A stretch of DNA of 64,000 bases from Dicaeum eximium (taxonomy: Eukaryota > Chordata > Aves > Passeriformes > Dicaeidae). Below, in pieces: positions 60,572 to 64,000 of this stretch. The stretch covers positions 62,001 through 126,000 of the forward strand of contig VWZP01006139.1 of assembly GCA_013396995.1 (NCBI GenBank), read 5' to 3'. Within the stretch, counting starts at the first letter, position 1; the number at the start of each line of letters is the position of its first letter. A program made the translations under genes and the position numbers. The notes under the pieces were generated by a model. The model ran no database searches and had not been told where the DNA came from. It was given only the letters and a program-made list of their open reading frames with translations.

Positions 60572-63500
60572 CAAAAAGCCACAGCCACCTCCCTGAAACC
60601 TGCCTTCAAAGGGGCCTATTTATCTCTCTGACAGCAATACACACGAAAGCCCTGTTATTCAGCGCTTAATAAATCAAACACCCATCCACCAGCGTTACTG
60701 ATGGAAGGAAAAGGAAATTAAAGGTGACCTGCTTGGCTTGGAGATCACAGGATACTTCCCCATCCACTTAGAATAATTTAAGGTGATTAAATCCTGCCTG
60801 TAAAAACTAAACAGGTTGCACTTATTTTCGTGTCCCAGCTCAGAAAGGATTTCAGGGTGGGATACTGGGCGTCCCAAAGGATGCCTGGAGATGATGGTGC
60901 AAACCCAATGCCTCCACCCCTCCAAGCAGTGAGCCTGCAAACCTAGACTTGTCCACGGGCAGTGCTTTTCCTGGAAAACACTTGAATTCAGCTTCTTTGC
61001 AAATCCACAGCTGTTTCACTTAACACCCCTGAATTTATTATCAGGCTGGACATGCCAAGAGGATGATGGGGCAGGAAGGGTGAAAGATGAGTAAGCCCAG
61101 TCTCAGTTTTAGCAGAGCTGGGCTCCCACTGGCCAGCCAGAGACCTGTTTCCCCTGCTTATGCTGAGGAATGAGAGCTATCTTCATGCCTCATCCTATAT
61201 TGTCTTCCACCAGGAGAAGAGACTCCCACTTGCTGAGGTCTGCCTGGCATACTCCTGTGCCTGTTTCTGATGGGCTGATGGATGTCAATGTGTCAGACAG
61301 CTGTGTGAAGCTGCATCCACCTGGGACAATTCCCCATTTCAGCTCTTCTACTCAGCTACAGAATGACAAGAGAAAGCTGCATGAGGAAAAAAAATAATCT
61401 GGAATCACAGGGATTTACTAAGAGAAGGAGAATCCTTCAAATTGCACCAAAGAGGCAAATTTCTGCATTACTCATCCACTCTTGACCTCTTGCTTTGTTA
61501 GGGAATGTTGAATTATCCCAGGCCATGGCTGTCCTCGCAGTGCTGGATGTGAAGAATGGATAACAATGGGGATAATGGATAACAAGCCAGTACAAGACCC
61601 AGCTTGTGGCAAGGGGCTAAAGAGAACCAAGCACATCCACTCATGGCAGTCAAGGAGCCACTGCTCCCACCCTTAAATTCATCAGGAATGAACATGGATG
61701 CTCCAGGTGAGATTAAAACCCTTTCCATGGCTTTTTGCTACTCACACAGTACTCTGGGAAGAATCCAACCAGCGTTTTTTTACTCCCTCAGCAGGGGGAG
61801 TTCAGACATCCCCACCACCCTGCATCCTCCCACACCTGGCTCTTGGCTTTTGCTTAAAGGCAGAGCTGCTGGAAGAACCTCACTGCCCTGCTGTGGGCAG
61901 GCTGCCTGCTGGCCACAGTGGGACATCTCCAAAGGAGCTATGACAGCAGTGCATGGACCTGTTGGATGCCTAGAGCCGGGCTTTCAACTCTCAGCAGTTG
62001 CTTCTGCCTTAATTTACCAAAATTAAGGTGCCACAGAGATGCTTTCTGAAAACAGAGAGGTGGTACCAGGTTCACCAGGGTGCTGTTGTGCAGCCTAGGA
62101 CACTTGTGCTCCTGGGAGTCTCTGCAGAGATGCCACCCCCTCCACGATGGCACAGAGCCTTTAAACCCTCTGAACACTGTGATTTGCCTCAGGAGCTGAC
62201 AAGGCTCCAACACTGGCTCATTAGCATGCTGCTACCTGCAAACAGCATGTCAATGGCACCTCATCCATCCCTCCTGTCCTGCACAGCATTAAAATGCCTC
62301 ACACTTGCTGTGTCACTGACTTCCAAGCCTGTGGCCACTCAGCAATATTGATATTCTTGTATTTACCCTCGGCCATCTCAGAGATGTGTGGAAAAGACCT
62401 ACAGTAAATTGATTCCGTGATTTAACTACCCCCTTGGATTCCCAGTGCATTTCCAAGCAGCAGTGGGAAAGCTGAACATCACTGCATCAATTCAGTGCTG
62501 CTGTTTCAGAACCAAACCCAGAACCCCATCTCTGGCTAAGGAAAACCCAGCTTGCATTAGCTGTAAAACCTGATGTGTTTTGGGGTGCTGGGGGCGGGTG
62601 TAAGATGGCTTTGTGCTTGGCCCAGTGGCAACCAGCAGCTCCAGGAATCCATGTTCCTGGCATTGGAGACAATTCTTCCATTGTGGTGGAAGAGATTTTG
62701 CCCTCTGTAGGCTCACAGAAATGCAGAATGGTTCTAGGATGGTACACTAATCCCATTTGGAACTACATAGCAAGACATATGGCCAGTGTTTGTGACATGC
62801 AACAAACCTCATTTCAAATCCATTTCTTGCAAAAATTGTCCTGCTCACCTCCTATGACCTCTCACAGCATCACCCTGACTGTACAAAGCTGTCTCTTCCC
62901 ATTCTGCATGTCACTGCATCCCTGTATGCTCCCCAAGCAGGTTCCTACTCCAGGGAGTCCTGGAGTTCTTTGGGCAAGAAGGTGAAAATACCAATCATTA
63001 CTTCATCACATGGCACCATGCAGAGCATCTGGGAACAGTCCAAGGTTATACCAGAAGAGCACACAGGAACTGCACCCCGGGAAGGATCTGTCCGTGTTTC
63101 CGATGCACAGCCCCACAGGATGATTAAATGCTTGTGGCTTTGCTGATCAAGGCTGGGTGAAAAGTTTGTCTAGAATGCCACACATGAGCAAGAACTGATG
63201 GGCTTTTTTCAGAATAAGACTCTTCTGGGCTTAGCTCAAGTCAGGTCCAGCAACCACTCTCTGCATGTCCCAGTCTCTCATATGTTCAAATGTTTTATGT
63301 AATTTGAAGAAATTTAAGGAAATTGATTTTTTTTCTTTAAGAAAGGAATCATTTAACGACAGAAGTTTAAAGTGAAGCTAGTAGGATGTGGCTGCTCTTG
63401 GAGAGCTCTGGATCCTGGGATGGGGGAGTGGAGGGGCAACAGGACAGCAATGCCCTAATGTTTGAAACAACAGGAAGATGATGTAGGTTTGATATGGAAT

Positions 63501-64000
63501 AAGGTGTGATTTCAACAGCCAAACCTGCTTCAGCCTGGCCCAAGCCATCACTGCAGCAGAAATACAGACTCAGGGCTGGATCCTCACCTCAGACACTCAG
63601 GTTAACATACAGACAGCCTCCACTGGTCTTAAACTCTCCTGGATTTACATCTATGAGAGGCTGCAAGAACTACCACAGCCACATCGAAACCTGCAGCTCC
63701 TTGGCATTCCTCCAGGTGCCACAACTTCCTTGCAACTTGGCTCAGCCATAAGTGCTGAATACAAGAAAGCTGTGGCTTCACAGCAGCAATCCCCCATCTG
63801 CCAACTGGGTAAATTCCCTTGGTTTCCCAGAGGAAGATCTGAAAACCTGCTCAGATATGGGAGGTTTTGCCTTGGGGATGCTGAGCACTCAGCGCTTGGT
63901 ACATCTCCCCAAGGACCACCTGGGATCTTCTAGCCTGGGTGATGGCCAAAGGCCCTCCAGCCTCTTCTTTATCCCCAAAGTGCAGCTGGTATTGCATGTC

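Larger units (their letters stand above)
42149..64000 (-). other. GAB2: GAB2 intron 1 (partial, 3' 21.9 kb)
   Basis: The sequence from the exon 2 acceptor to the right edge contains no match to the expected first-exon peptide (MSGGGDVVCTGW type) and no GC-rich promoter-like island of normal size. A very long intron 1 is typical of GAB2. Contents recognised: a GGAGA minisatellite with one ambiguous base, a CpG-rich patch at 48040-48145, CR1 copies at 48920-49200, 50363-50513 and possibly 52826-52850, a MIR-like remnant at 60361-60490 and an AT repeat at 60555-60571. Other stretches, including 42200-46600, 53000-60300 and 60600-64000, show only chance open frames. Confidence 0.8.

Noticed and set aside
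1..64000. CRISPR array, operon, phage or bacterial defence system
   Set aside because: No spaced direct repeats, no tight gene packing and no ribosome-binding pattern; the splice sites and CR1 elements show vertebrate DNA.

Overview
This window is vertebrate nuclear DNA, almost certainly from a bird. Two things show this: several chicken-repeat-1 (CR1) LINE 3' ends with the typical GGTTGGAAGGGACC / ATTCTATGATTCT type terminus, and a split gene with consensus GT-AG introns whose deduced protein closely matches the docking protein GAB2. It has no bacterial-style gene packing, operons, CRISPR arrays or rRNA, and I recognised no tRNA. Comparisons with human GAB2 and GAB1 are from memory of those proteins and were not computed.

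Layout: one gene, GAB2, lies on the minus strand and fills nearly the whole window. Reading in the direction of transcription (right to left): 64000-42149 is the 3' part of a very long intron 1. The first coding exon (about 25 residues in the family) and the promoter lie beyond the right edge. Exon 2 (42148-41848) carries most of the PH domain. Intron 2 is 22.7 kb. Exons 3 to 10 are clustered in about 10.7 kb (19176-8439). They encode the disordered signalling tail with 14-3-3, GRB2, PI3K p85 and SHP2 docking motifs. The stop codon is at 8441-8439. A long 3' UTR probably runs to a cluster of AATAAA signals near 2257-2161. The first 2.2 kb of the window is downstream flank with a CR1 fragment and an LTR-like stretch.

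All nine exons fit together in frame. With 25 residues assumed for exon 1, the product is 681 residues (680 aa human-like length is 676). Residue numbers below use that assumption. Exon phases agree at every junction, so the gene looks intact.

Non-coding content is mostly unique intron sequence with CR1 fragments in both orientations, three MIR-like ancient SINE remnants and a few simple repeats. One GGAGA-type minisatellite contains the only ambiguous base (46732). I found no undescribed multi-gene system. The most useful observations are a tandem NAGNAG acceptor at exon 6, lineage-specific changes in tyrosine docking motifs (an extra YDIP, and YVAM in place of YVPM), a CpG-rich CCAAT-containing patch in intron 1 that could be an alternative promoter, and a perfect 15-bp hairpin in intron 2.
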